A DNA stretch of 35,920 nucleotides from JBGPHT01 sp041484525 (lineage in GTDB: Bacteria > Acidobacteriota > Terriglobia > Bryobacterales > Bryobacteraceae), in contig JBGPHT010000072.1 of assembly GCA_041484525.1 (NCBI GenBank), positions 1-35,920 of the forward strand, read 5' to 3'. Positions 18,820 to 26,998 of the stretch are shown in pieces. Position 1 is the stretch's first letter, and every line of letters begins with the position of its first letter. The translations under genes and the position numbers were made by a program. The notes beneath the pieces were generated by a model. It ran no database searches, had not been told where the DNA came from, and worked only from the letters and a program-made list of their open reading frames with translations.

Positions 18820-20481
18820 CTACTTGCAGCTAGGCAAGCGGAAGGCGCCGATGCGGCTGCTGTAACTGGTCGCGCCCGACTTGAAGTAGTCGCCGACGTA
18901 CCAGAAAGTGCAGTCGTCGGACGGGTCCATCGCGGTGGTGGCATAGTCTTCCCAGCGCAGCGTGTTGGTCTGAGCCGCTTCGCCTTTCACTAGTACCGTC
19001 TCCTCGAGAGTCAGTTTGCCGCGCGCGTCTTTGGCGAGACGCGCGGCGAAGCGCTGACCGGCGAAATTGGGCGCGCCGCCGAACGAATAGCCGACTCCGA
19101 TGTTGCCCTGGCGATCCATGCCGATGCTGCCCATCCATCGGTAGAAACCGTCGGGCGCATACGTGCCCTGCTGGTAGAGGTGCGGATCGCGGCTCTTGTC
19201 CAGGCGGAACTCGTACCAGCGGACGCCGCCGCCGCCGGCCGCGGTCGCGACCGAGTGCAGCCCCACAATCGATTCCTGCTTGCCGATTCTCCGGTAGACC
19301 AGGCGCTGCATCAGCTTGTCGCCCTGCGCGTCGAGGCGGCGTTCGGTGCCGGGCTGCGGCACGCAGTTGGTCAACTGGCCGTTGCAGAGGTAATGATAGG
19401 GCGCGACGGCAATCTTCGACGGGCCCGTGACCTTGGTGTTGGCGGGCGTCTCCCAATCCACGTGGAATTTCCAGGCGTAGATGCCGTCGTCTTCGAAGAT
19501 CTTCTTGAGCTGCGTGCCTCCGGCGGCCATCACGATGTTGGGCGCGCCTGCAGGCGGCAGCCCCTGGCCGTCGATATCGGCGTTGTTGAGAAAGTTGACG
19601 CCGTCGATGATGACACACTGCTCGGTGGCGGGCTCGCCCTTCAGCATTTTGGCGCGGTCGACGACGCAGGCGTGTTTCTGGATGACGTTATCGCCGGTGG
19701 AACTGGGGACGTAATAGCCATCGGGCCAGATGGCGGGGCGCGGGTAGTCGGGAAAAAGCTTGCGGCGGAATTCGTAGCGATAGTAAGGGCCGAGCGGATC
19801 GGGGCCGGTGCTGACGGCGTAGCACATCGAGTAGGGCGCATCGGGGCGGTCGAGGATGCGGCCGAAGATGGGCATGACGTACAGCCAGCGCTTCGCGAGC
19901 TGGTCGTAGCGGGCGACGGAATCGCCGTTGTTGCGGGTCTCGCAGATGCCGCCGAAGCCTTTGAATATGGTGTTGGTCGAGACGGCGCCGTAGAGCACGT
20001 TGCCGTCCTTCGAGTAGACCGCCATGCGGGAGTTGACGATCTGCACGACATGATCGGGACCCACGGCGATGCTGTTGTCGGAGGGGCTGCGGCCGGTAGC
20101 GACGCCCTGCGGACCGGTGAAACCGAAGCCGAGGCCATCGAAGCTGGCGACCAGCTCGGCGGGCTGGCGTTTGCCAGGAGAGGTTTGCTCGACCGCTGCG
20201 CCGGGCGCGGGGATGTGCGGGGGCGGGGCAGGGGCGGCAGCATCCTGATCGTCGTCGTCTTCGACATCCGGGTCGGATGCGGCGACGCAGCCGCGACCGC
20301 AATCGGGAGGCGCGGACGTCGAGCCGGAGTCCGGCAGAGACGCGAGCGGCGGCGAGACGTCAAACGCGGCGGCGCGACTCACTGTGACGGTGCCGACCCC
20401 GGAGGGCAGTGTTGCGGGAGCCGGCAGCAAGAGCATGACCGCGAGCAGGAGTGTCACGGCGACCCAGATCGATCTCAGCAT
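18820..20481 (-). CDS. Large secreted protein of unknown function
   Basis: 553 residues from the ATG at 20481, chosen because it begins a standard signal peptide (MLRSIWVAVTLLLAVMLLL) and follows a perfect TATAAT at 20489-20494; a frame from 20541 adds 20 residues. After the signal comes a low-complexity acidic and proline-rich linker (DPDVEDDDDQDAAAPAPPP, about 71-90). A folded domain of about 440 residues follows, rich in aromatic and DG-turn segments: SDNSIAVGPDHVVQIVNSRM, PDYPRPAIWPDGYYV, FYRWMGSIGMDRQGNIGVGY and WEDYATTAMDPSDDCTFWYV. The pattern suggests a beta-propeller. Several cysteines could form disulfides. I do not recognise an enzymatic motif. Divergent from the sugar-acid kinase gene. 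Confidence 0.8.
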   Translation of the reverse strand: MLRSIWVAVTLLLAVMLLLPAPATLPSGVGTVTVSRAAAFDVSPPLASLPDSGSTSAPPDCGRGCVAASDPDVEDDDDQDAAAPAPPPHIPAPGAAVEQTSPGKRQPAELVASFDGLGFGFTGPQGVATGRSPSDNSIAVGPDHVVQIVNSRMAVYSKDGNVLYGAVSTNTIFKGFGGICETRNNGDSVARYDQLAKRWLYVMPIFGRILDRPDAPYSMCYAVSTGPDPLGPYYRYEFRRKLFPDYPRPAIWPDGYYVPSSTGDNVIQKHACVVDRAKMLKGEPATEQCVIIDGVNFLNNADIDGQGLPPAGAPNIVMAAGGTQLKKIFEDDGIYAWKFHVDWETPANTKVTGPSKIAVAPYHYLCNGQLTNCVPQPGTERRLDAQGDKLMQRLVYRRIGKQESIVGLHSVATAAGGGGVRWYEFRLDKSRDPHLYQQGTYAPDGFYRWMGSIGMDRQGNIGVGYSFGGAPNFAGQRFAARLAKDARGKLTLEETVLVKGEAAQTNTLRWEDYATTAMDPSDDCTFWYVGDYFKSGATSYSSRIGAFRLPSCK

Positions 20482-20488
20482 GAAACGA

Positions 20489-20494
20489 ATTATA
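20489..20494 (-). promoter_or_regulatory. -10 box of the large secreted protein gene
   Basis: On the minus strand a consensus TATAAT lies seven bases upstream of the ATG at 20481, predicting a leaderless transcript. No -35 at proper spacing is seen; the LacI-like palindrome occupies that zone. Confidence 0.5.
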
Positions 20495-20508
20495 CGGCGG
20501 ATCGGGGT

Positions 20509-20520
20509 GCAAGCGCTTAC
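20509..20520. promoter_or_regulatory. LacI-family-type operator in the divergent promoter region
   Basis: GCAAGCGCTTAC contains the palindrome AAGCGCTT, and TGCAAGCGCTTAC fits the general LacI/GalR operator form with a central CG flanked by AA..TT-type arms. It lies just upstream of the kinase -35 (20536) and over the -35 zone of the divergent secreted-protein gene, so it could control both. The regulator gene is not in this window. Confidence 0.5.
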
Positions 20521-20535
20521 GAGTGCTAATAGAAC

Positions 20536-20565
20536 TTGCATCAGGTGACGTCTTCAAGCTACATT
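20536..20565 (+). promoter_or_regulatory. Predicted promoter of the sugar-acid kinase
   Basis: TTGCAT (20536-20541), an 18-base spacer and TACATT (20560-20565), 12 bases before the ATG at 20578. Moderate match to sigma-70 promoters; it implies a very short leader. Confidence 0.4.
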
Positions 20566-20577
20566 GCGGGTTCTTCT

Positions 20578-21609
20578 ATGCGAACGACTGTTACTTTTGG
20601 TGAGATCATGTTGCGCCTGGCGCCTCCGGGTTTCGAGCGCTTCCTGCAGAGCCCGCAATTCGTGGCGACGTTCGGCGGGGGCGAGGCAAACGTGGCGGTG
20701 GCGCTGGCCCAACTCGGACTGCCGGCGTCCTACGTGACGGTGCTGCCGGCCGGGAATCCGATCGCGGATGCGGCCGTCGGGGAGCTACGCCGGTTCGGCG
20801 TCGACACGTCGAAGATCGTTCGCGGCAAGGGGCGGATGGGAGTCTACTTCCTCGAGGCCGGTGCCAACCAGCGGCCGTCCAAGGTGGTCTACGACCGCGA
20901 CCGCAGCGCGATTGCGCTGGCGCAACCGGGGGCCATCGATTGGGACACGGTGTTCGACGGCGCGGTTTGGTTCCACACGACGGGGATCACTCCGGCGATC
21001 AGCGAATCGGCGGCGGCCCTGGCGGCCGAAGCGATGCGCAAGGCGAAAGAAAAGGGCATCACGGTCTCCTGCGATCTGAACTACCGCAAGAATCTCTGGA
21101 AGTGGGGGAAGACGGCGGCGGAGGTGATGAGCGAGCTGGTGAAACACGTGGACGTCGCGATCGCCAACGAGGAGGACGTACAAAAGGCGCTGGGGATCGA
21201 GGCCGAGGTGGACGTGAAGAGCGGCGCGCTGGAGTCGAGCCAGTACGAGAAGCTCACGGCCAAGGTGCTGGCGGCGTATCCGAATTTGAAGGCGATTGCG
21301 ATCAGCTTGCGGGAGTCGAGGAGCGCGTCGCACAACGGATGGTCGGCGTGCTTGAACGACCGCAAGGAGTTTCTGCTGAGCCGGCATTACGAGATCACTC
21401 ACATCGTGGACCGCGTGGGCGGCGGCGATAGTTTCGCGGCGGGGCTGATCTACGGCATGCAGGCGACCGGGACACACCGCGAGGCACTCGAGTTCGCGGT
21501 GGCGGCGAGCTGTCTGAAGCATTCCGTGATGGGCGACTTCTTCCGGTTTACGGTCGACGAAGTGAATGCGCTTTTGAAAGGCGACGGCTCCGGACGCGTG
21601 CAACGGTAG
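20578..21609 (+). CDS. kdgK: PfkB-family sugar kinase, probable 2-keto-3-deoxygluconate kinase
   Basis: 343 residues. A ribokinase/PfkB fold is shown by FGEIMLRLAPPG at 7-18 and FGGGEANVAVALAQLG (32-47, the substrate-binding first signature). The second signature DRVGGGDSFAAGL (278-290) contains catalytic base Asp284 and the anion hole. The opening 'GE.mlRl.ppg..rf.q...f....GG.e.Nva' and SCDLNYRKNLW (164-174) are typical of 2-keto-3-deoxygluconate (or -galactonate) kinases, which phosphorylate KDG with ATP at C6. The start at 20578 is preferred over an in-frame TTG at 20536 because FGEIM then lies at the usual distance from the N-terminus. The neighbouring dehydratase gene, convergent with a six-base gap, would supply the substrate. 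KDGal rather than KDG as substrate is possible. Confidence 0.85.
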   Translation: MRTTVTFGEIMLRLAPPGFERFLQSPQFVATFGGGEANVAVALAQLGLPASYVTVLPAGNPIADAAVGELRRFGVDTSKIVRGKGRMGVYFLEAGANQRPSKVVYDRDRSAIALAQPGAIDWDTVFDGAVWFHTTGITPAISESAAALAAEAMRKAKEKGITVSCDLNYRKNLWKWGKTAAEVMSELVKHVDVAIANEEDVQKALGIEAEVDVKSGALESSQYEKLTAKVLAAYPNLKAIAISLRESRSASHNGWSACLNDRKEFLLSRHYEITHIVDRVGGGDSFAAGLIYGMQATGTHREALEFAVAASCLKHSVMGDFFRFTVDEVNALLKGDGSGRVQR

Positions 21610-21615
21610 GACGAA

Positions 21616-22851
21616 CTACCAGTTGGTAATCGAGCCGTCCGGCCGGAAGTAGACCGTGCGGTTACGTGCCGGCTCGGCGATCTCCGCGATCAGCTTCAGT
21701 TGCTTGGTGTCGAGCTCCACTCCCAGGCCCGGGCGGTCGTTGGGATAGAGTTTGCCGTCCTTGAAATCCAGGCACGCGGGAAGATGAGACAGCGTGCGGC
21801 CCTGGTAGTTGTACTCCATCATCACCGGCCCGGAGAACGTGCCCAGGGTATTCACCAGCGCGGCGGTCGCGATGGGCCCGGTGAAATGCGGCACGATGCC
21901 GACGAAATGAGTTTCGCAGATGGCGGCGATCTTGATCATCTCGGTGATGCCGCCGACGTTGGGAAGTGTGGCGCGCAAGTAGTCGATGTCGTGGGCTTCG
22001 ACCAGCGAGTTAAAGTCCCAGCGATTGCCCCACTCCTCGCCGGCCGCGATCGGTACTTTCACGGTGCGGCGCAGAATCGGCAGGTCCTGCTGGAAGGCTT
22101 CGGTGCGCACCGGATCTTCGACGAAGTAAGGCGCGAGATTCTGAATCAGGTCGCAGCCGCGCATGGCATCCGAGAGATCGAAGCGCTGGTGGAAGTCGAT
22201 GACCCAGTCTCCATTCTTGCCGACGCCTTCGCGCGTCTGGACGCAGTCCTCGTAAACCTGATTGAGCCGCTCGCGGGTGTTGAAGGTGGTGGTGCCGCGC
22301 GTGCTCGCGGCATCCATGCGAAAGGCGCGGTATCCGGCGGCCATGGTGGCCTGCGCGCGCTCCTTGATTCCCATGCCTGGTTGGATGCCGGGGATGATTC
22401 CGGCAGTGTTGTAGCACTCGCAATAGTTGCGCGCCATCCCGCCGAGCACCGCGTGGACGGGCCGGCCCAGGACCTTGCCCTTGATGTCCCACAGCGCGAG
22501 GTCGAGGGCGCCGAGCCCATGCAGTTTTTCGCGGCCGGGCGGATAGAAAAAGGCCCGCGACATGTCCTGCCAGATCTTCTCGATGTATTGCGGGTCCTGG
22601 CCGATCAGCCGGCCGGCGCACTGCTCGAGGGTATCTTTGGAACCGCCTTCGCCGATGCCGGTGATACCGGCGTCGGTCTCGATCGTCACCACCATGTTGC
22701 TCTGATTGAAGAGCGTATTCAGCTCGGGCGGTTGGTAGACACGCACGCGCGTGATCTTCATCTTCGGCGTTGCCGCGGAAGAACGGATCGGAGTGACGAG
22801 GCCGGCAGCGGCGAGTGCGGCGGCGCGGTCGAGAAAGGACCTACGATTCAT
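21616..22851 (-). CDS. Tat-signal enolase-superfamily dehydratase (mandelate racemase/galactonate dehydratase-like)
   Basis: 411 residues. It starts MNRRSFLDRAAALAAAG, a twin-arginine type signal (RRSFL plus hydrophobic stretch), so export through Tat is predicted. The N-terminal capping domain is at about 30-150 and the barrel follows. Metal ligands are visible as Asp219 (VIDFHQRF), Glu245 (FVEDPV) and Glu272 (AAGEEWG). His221 in the D-x-H motif and His322 in PHFTGP match the acid/base residues of galactonate dehydratase-type enzymes, rather than the KxK lysine of racemases. It probably dehydrates an aldonate to a 2-keto-3-deoxy sugar acid, the substrate of the kinase next door. An exported dehydratase beside a cytosolic kinase is odd. 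TACACT lies seven bases before the ATG. Confidence 0.88.
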   Translation of the reverse strand: MNRRSFLDRAAALAAAGLVTPIRSSAATPKMKITRVRVYQPPELNTLFNQSNMVVTIETDAGITGIGEGGSKDTLEQCAGRLIGQDPQYIEKIWQDMSRAFFYPPGREKLHGLGALDLALWDIKGKVLGRPVHAVLGGMARNYCECYNTAGIIPGIQPGMGIKERAQATMAAGYRAFRMDAASTRGTTTFNTRERLNQVYEDCVQTREGVGKNGDWVIDFHQRFDLSDAMRGCDLIQNLAPYFVEDPVRTEAFQQDLPILRRTVKVPIAAGEEWGNRWDFNSLVEAHDIDYLRATLPNVGGITEMIKIAAICETHFVGIVPHFTGPIATAALVNTLGTFSGPVMMEYNYQGRTLSHLPACLDFKDGKLYPNDRPGLGVELDTKQLKLIAEIAEPARNRTVYFRPDGSITNW

Positions 22852-22858
22852 ACCCGAG

Positions 22859-22864
22859 AGTGTA
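22859..22864 (-). promoter_or_regulatory. -10-like box of the dehydratase gene
   Basis: On the minus strand TACACT lies seven bases upstream of the ATG at 22851, in the 50-base gap after the small gene at 22902-23105. It implies a leaderless transcript in addition to any read-through. Confidence 0.35.
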
Positions 22865-22901
22865 TCTCACGGGAGCGCCGGGTTCGAGCGGGGATCGGTG
22901 G

Positions 22902-23105
22902 CTAATTGGCCCGGCGGCGGACGAGCCATGGCTCGATGGCGCCAGGGTCCCCGAGTATCTCACGCTCGAGATCCTTGAACTCGTTCTCAACGATGACGCG
23001 TTCAACGGATCGGGCCAGGAGTGGATCGCCGGTTTCGGCACGCTTCTTTTCGATGAGGCCCAGAATCGCCTCACAGAGCGCCAAACGGTCCGCCATGTTG
23101 CTCAT
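22902..23105 (-). CDS. Small hypothetical helical protein
   Basis: 67 residues, charged and helical (LCEAILGLIEKKRAETGDPL, NEFKDLEREILGDPGAIEPW); not recognised. It is supported as real by AGGAGGAG (23111-23118) ending five bases before its ATG, one of the best ribosome binding sites in the window. It sits 50 bases upstream of the dehydratase on the same strand and is divergent from the metalloprotease. It may be the first gene of the dehydratase transcript. No function is proposed. Confidence 0.55.
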   Translation of the reverse strand: MSNMADRLALCEAILGLIEKKRAETGDPLLARSVERVIVENEFKDLEREILGDPGAIEPWLVRRRAN

Positions 23106-23211
23106 ATCCGCTCCTCCTGACTATAGAGACGTGTTGCGAGGGGTGAAGTTGCGGATCTATGCGCGTTTTTACAAGAGATGAGTACCAGGGCTAGTACCGT
23201 CGGGGGGCGGG

Positions 23212-23231
23212 CTATAAAATGGACGCTGAGG
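23212..23231 (+). promoter_or_regulatory. -10 box and ribosome binding site of the metalloprotease gene
   Basis: TATAAA(AT) at 23213-23220 is followed by GAGG at 23228-23231, six bases before GTG at 23238. This arrangement decides in favour of the GTG start: an upstream in-frame ATG at 23178 would place the -10 inside the coding region and gives a poorer signal peptide. Confidence 0.5.
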
Positions 23232-23237
23232 ATTCTT

Positions 23238-25838
23238 GTGACGACACGAGCTTTCATCACGTTGACTGCGGTTTCTTTCGGATTGTATGGCCAGGCACAG
23301 CAGCCCCGAGCCGGCGGTGCGCAGGCGGGGGCGCGCACGCCGGAGATCGGGGAGCGGACGGCCGGCATGCAGAAACTGGACGGCTACTTCCCGATGTATT
23401 GGGACGAGCGCGGCGGGAATCTGTGGCTGGAGATTCCGCGCTTCAACAGCGAGTTCCTGTATACGACGGGTCTCGCGGCCGGACTGGGGTCGAATGATAT
23501 CGGGCTCGACCGCGGGCAGGAGGGCGGCGGCCGGCTAGTCACGTTCGAGCGCGTGGGGCCGAAAATATTTCTGGTGCAGTCGAATGAGAATTTCCGTTCG
23601 TCGAGCGCTAACCCGGCAGAGCGGCGGTCGGTGGAAGATTCCTTCGCGCGGTCGGTGCTATGGGGGTTCACGGTGGCGGCGGAGAGCAACGGCCACGTGC
23701 TGGTGGACGCCACCGGCTTCTTCGTCCGCGATGGGCATGGAGCGGGCAACGCACTCCGGCCGGGGCCGTATCGCGTGGACCGGACGCGGAGCGGCGTCTA
23801 CATGCCGCGCACCAAGGCGTTCCCGAAGAATACTGAGGTGGAAGCGATCGTGACCTTCGCCAACGAGGCCGTGGGCGGGGGACGTGGCGAGGGCGGCGGG
23901 CCGACGCAGGGACCGCCACCCATCGTGGTCCCAACCGGTGTTGCGCCGGCGGCGGGAGCTGCGGTTGCGGGCGGAGGCGGCCGCGGCGGGGCGGGCGGCG
24001 GGTTGTTCTCAGGCACGGTGGCGAGCGTCACGCCGACGGCGGAGGCGGTGACGCTGCGCGAACATTACTCGCTGGTCGAGCTTCCCGACGAACACTATAC
24101 GCCGCGCTACGACGATCCGCGCGCGGGTTACGGCGGGCTGAGTTTCGTCGACTACAGCACGCCGATCGGCGAGCCGATGATGAAGCGGTACGTGCGCCGC
24201 CACCGCCTGGAGAAGAAGGATCCGGCCGCGGCGGCGAGCGAGCCGGTGAAGCCGATCCGCTACTGGGTGGACCCGGGCGCGCCCGCGGACGTAAGGCAGG
24301 CGCTGCTCGAAGGGGCACGGTGGTGGAACCAGGCGTTCGACGCGGCCGGGTTCAAGAATGCGTTTTTGGTGGAGGTGCTGCCTGACGGCGCCGACCCGAT
24401 GGACATTCGCTACAACATGATCAACTGGGTGCATCGTTCGACGCGCGGCTGGAGCTCGGGAGGGACGGTGGCCGATCCGCGCACGGGCGAGATCATCAAG
24501 GCCACGGTGACGCTCGGGTCGCTGCGCGACCGGCAGGATTACCTCATCTTCGAAGGACTGCTTTCGCCGTACGCCAACGGCAACGAGAAGCCGGATGTGC
24601 TGTACCAGACGGCGCTGGCGCGCATCCGCCAACTGGCGGCGCACGAAGTAGGGCACACGCTCGGGCTGGGCCACAACTATTACGACAGCACCAAGGGATG
24701 GATCTCGGTGATGGACTATCCGCATCCGCTCGAAAAGCTGCGCGAGGACGGGACGATCGATCTGTCGCAGGCGTATGCGGCGCGTATCGGCGATTGGGAC
24801 AAGGTCGCGATCGACTACGGATACCGCCAGCTTTCGCAAGGTGAGGACCAGGGGACGCTGGGCAAAATTCTTGACGATGCATGGGAGCAAGATCTGCGCT
24901 ACATGACGAACCAGGACGCGGACACGCACCCGCGCGTGGACCAGTGGTCGAACGGGGTGAACCAGGCAGATGAGCTGATCCGCATCATGAAGGTGCGGCG
25001 CGCGGCGCTCGACCGGCTGGGTGCGCACACGATCCGCAACGGCGCGCCGATGGCGACGATTGAAGAGCCGCTGGTGCCGGTCTTCATGTATCACCGGTAC
25101 ACGGTGGAATCGGCGGCGTCGATGGTGGCGGGGCAGGACTACATTTATGCGGTGCGGGGCGACGGGCGCACGCCGGTGAAGTGGGAATCGGCGGCCAATC
25201 AGCGTCACGCTCTGGGAGCGCTGGCGGGCACTCTGAAGCCGTCGGAACTGGCGGTGCCGAAGGCGGTGCTGGACGCGATTCCGCCGCGGCCGCCGGGGTT
25301 TGCGCGGCACCGCGAGCTGTTCCCGCGGACGACGGGGGCGGGATTCGATCCGCTGAGTCCGGCGACGGTGGCGGCCGATGTGACGATCGGGTTCGTGCTG
25401 CAGTTGGACCGCACGGCGCGGATGGTGGCGCAGCACGCGGTGGAGCCGTCGCTGCCGGGTCTCGAGGAAGTGATCGACCAGTTGACGAAGGCGACGTTCG
25501 ACGCACCGGCCGGGACTGCGTACGAGGCGGCGATCCGGCGGGCGGAGGAGCGGGTCCTTGTGGATCGCGTGATGTGGCTGGGGACGGGCGCGCCCAACGG
25601 ACAAGTGCGGGCCATCGCGGCGCTGAAGCTGTCGAAGTTAGCGTCGAGGCTGCGGTCGGAAGCGGCGCAGGGCGAGGCGGAACAGGCGCAGCGCGCGCTG
25701 CTGGCGGCGGACATCAAGCGGTTCCTGGAGAGGCCGGCGGACACGATGCGGGTGATGCCGGCGCCGGATTCGCCGCCGGGCGCGCCGATCGGCGAGCCAG
25801 CGATGGATTGGCTGGCGGCGCCCGCGTGGTTGCAGTAA
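23238..25838 (+). CDS. Exported zinc metalloprotease with DUF5118/DUF5117/DUF4953 architecture
   Basis: 866 residues from GTG 23238 (886 if the ATG at 23178 is used). After the signal peptide (FITLTAVSFGLYGQAQ) the region TAGMQKLDGYFPMYWDERGGNLWLEI matches the DUF5118 start. The DUF5117-like region follows and is interrupted by a glycine/proline-rich insertion at about 215-260 (GGGRGEGGGPTQGPPP, AVAGGGGRGGAGGG). The catalytic part has a met-zincin-type zinc motif HEVGHTLGLGHNY (from His469), with a downstream ISVMDYPHP Met-turn. It probably acts as a secreted or periplasmic endopeptidase. The glycine-rich insertion is unusually long. It is the first gene of a rightward run: the zinc-finger gene starts 16 bases after its stop. 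Confidence 0.92.
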   Translation: MTTRAFITLTAVSFGLYGQAQQPRAGGAQAGARTPEIGERTAGMQKLDGYFPMYWDERGGNLWLEIPRFNSEFLYTTGLAAGLGSNDIGLDRGQEGGGRLVTFERVGPKIFLVQSNENFRSSSANPAERRSVEDSFARSVLWGFTVAAESNGHVLVDATGFFVRDGHGAGNALRPGPYRVDRTRSGVYMPRTKAFPKNTEVEAIVTFANEAVGGGRGEGGGPTQGPPPIVVPTGVAPAAGAAVAGGGGRGGAGGGLFSGTVASVTPTAEAVTLREHYSLVELPDEHYTPRYDDPRAGYGGLSFVDYSTPIGEPMMKRYVRRHRLEKKDPAAAASEPVKPIRYWVDPGAPADVRQALLEGARWWNQAFDAAGFKNAFLVEVLPDGADPMDIRYNMINWVHRSTRGWSSGGTVADPRTGEIIKATVTLGSLRDRQDYLIFEGLLSPYANGNEKPDVLYQTALARIRQLAAHEVGHTLGLGHNYYDSTKGWISVMDYPHPLEKLREDGTIDLSQAYAARIGDWDKVAIDYGYRQLSQGEDQGTLGKILDDAWEQDLRYMTNQDADTHPRVDQWSNGVNQADELIRIMKVRRAALDRLGAHTIRNGAPMATIEEPLVPVFMYHRYTVESAASMVAGQDYIYAVRGDGRTPVKWESAANQRHALGALAGTLKPSELAVPKAVLDAIPPRPPGFARHRELFPRTTGAGFDPLSPATVAADVTIGFVLQLDRTARMVAQHAVEPSLPGLEEVIDQLTKATFDAPAGTAYEAAIRRAEERVLVDRVMWLGTGAPNGQVRAIAALKLSKLASRLRSEAAQGEAEQAQRALLAADIKRFLERPADTMRVMPAPDSPPGAPIGEPAMDWLAAPAWLQ

Positions 25839-25854
25839 TGGAGGGGACACAAGG

Positions 25855-26115
25855 ATGACGTGTAAACATACAAGTCAGATTCAAAACGTGAAGCCGCATA
25901 CACATGGATGCGAGGAGTGCCTCAAGATGGGAGATAGCTGGGTGCACCTGCGGCTCTGCATGATCTGCGGGCATGTTGGCTGCTGCGATTCGTCGAAGAA
26001 TAAACACGCGACGAAACATTTCCATGCCACCAAGCACCCTATAGTGAAGTCGCTCGAGCCGGGCGAGGACTGGGGATGGTGTTACGTGGACGAGGTGGAA
26101 CTTGAGTTCGACTGA
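25855..26115 (+). CDS. Stand-alone UBP-type zinc finger protein
   Basis: 86 residues forming a single zf-UBP domain. Zinc ligands are visible as Cys3, His5, Cys19, Cys22, Cys35, Cys38, Cys43, His51, His55/57 and His61, in the order of the ubiquitin-protease zinc finger; LRLCMICGHVGCCDSSKNKHATKH is the diagnostic core. In eukaryotes this domain grips the free C-terminal glycine-glycine of ubiquitin; bacterial single-domain versions have no settled function. GGAGGGG (25840-25846) lies eight bases upstream of the ATG. The gene overlaps the following DUF5996 gene by 14 bases. Its base composition is visibly less GC-rich than its neighbours, which may reflect horizontal origin or its Lys/His-rich content. 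Confidence 0.88.
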   Translation: MTCKHTSQIQNVKPHTHGCEECLKMGDSWVHLRLCMICGHVGCCDSSKNKHATKHFHATKHPIVKSLEPGEDWGWCYVDEVELEFD

Positions 26116-26998
26116 GTGGCCGCGCCTGGAATTCGCGGACTGGGAAGCTACCTGCGATACGGTCCACATGTGGACTCAGATCGTGGGCAAAACGCGCATG
26201 GTGCTGGCGCCTCCCATCAATCACTTTTGGCACGTGCCTCTGTACGTGACGCCGCTCGGCCTGAGCACGTCGGCGGTGCCTTACGGAAGCCGCACCTTCG
26301 AAGTGGAGTTCGATTTCCTCACCCACAACCTGGAGATGCGGACGAGTGACGGCGGTGTTCACAGCATGCCGCTCTTCGCCCGATCGGTGGCCGATTTCTA
26401 CGCCGAGTACATAGCGTGCCTGCGGTCGCTCGATATCGAGCTGAAGATCAATCGTGTGCCGGTGGAGTTCGACGATCTGACTCCGTTCGACGAAGACCGG
26501 CATCATGCGTCATACGATCGGGAAGCGGTCGAGCGGTTCCGCCAGATTCTGGTGGCGTCCGATCGGGTACTGAACCGGTTCCGGTCTGGCTTTCTGGGGA
26601 AGTGCAGCCCGGTGCATTTCTTCTGGGGCTCGTTCGACCTGGCGGTGACGCGGTTCAGCGGCCGGCGCGCGCCGTCGAAGGACGGGGCGGATCGTGTGAC
26701 GGCCGAGGCGTATTCGCATGAAGCGATCAGTTGCGGCTTCTGGCCGGGGGATCGGCGGTACAAACAGGCGGCGTACTATTCGTACACCGCGCCAGCGCCG
26801 GCGGGATTGGAGAAGGAATCGGTGCGTCCGGGCGCGGCGCATTGGGACGGGCAGATGGGAGAGTTTCTGCTGAATTACGAGGATGTGCGCCAGGCGGAGA
26901 AGCCGGAGCAGGCGGTCCAGGATTTTTGCTTGAGCGCGTATGCGGCGGGGGCGAGCCGGGCGGGTTGGGACCGTCGGGAGTTGGAGGGAAAGGAATAG
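26102..26998 (+). CDS. DUF5996 family protein
   Basis: 298 residues. The TTG start is inside the 3' end of the zinc-finger gene, with GAGG (26092-26095) six bases upstream, so translation is probably coupled. The N-terminus WPRLEFADWEATCDTVHMWTQIVGKTRMVLAPPINHFWHV is characteristic of DUF5996. Other conserved-looking stretches are YGSRTFEVEFDFLTHNLEM, FWGSFDLAVTRFSGRRAP and SHEAISCGFWPGD. No signal peptide or membrane helix, so cytosolic. Rich in Trp, His and Asp, which would fit an enzyme or a ligand-binding protein, but no activity is known to me. It is followed eight bases later by the GH13 gene, which suggests a shared job. Confidence 0.87.
   Translation: MSSTEWPRLEFADWEATCDTVHMWTQIVGKTRMVLAPPINHFWHVPLYVTPLGLSTSAVPYGSRTFEVEFDFLTHNLEMRTSDGGVHSMPLFARSVADFYAEYIACLRSLDIELKINRVPVEFDDLTPFDEDRHHASYDREAVERFRQILVASDRVLNRFRSGFLGKCSPVHFFWGSFDLAVTRFSGRRAPSKDGADRVTAEAYSHEAISCGFWPGDRRYKQAAYYSYTAPAPAGLEKESVRPGAAHWDGQMGEFLLNYEDVRQAEKPEQAVQDFCLSAYAAGASRAGWDRRELEGKE

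Noticed and set aside
19180..20529. 449-codon open frame on the plus strand
   Set aside because: Shadow of the large secreted protein; low-complexity Val/Gly/Asp-rich translation. The same applies to the plus-strand frames at 21700-22905 and 32407-33489 and the minus-strand frame at 11455-12645.
24009..25604. 531-codon open frame on the minus strand
   Set aside because: Arg/His/Pro-rich shadow of the metalloprotease gene, which carries the HEVGH motif on the other strand.
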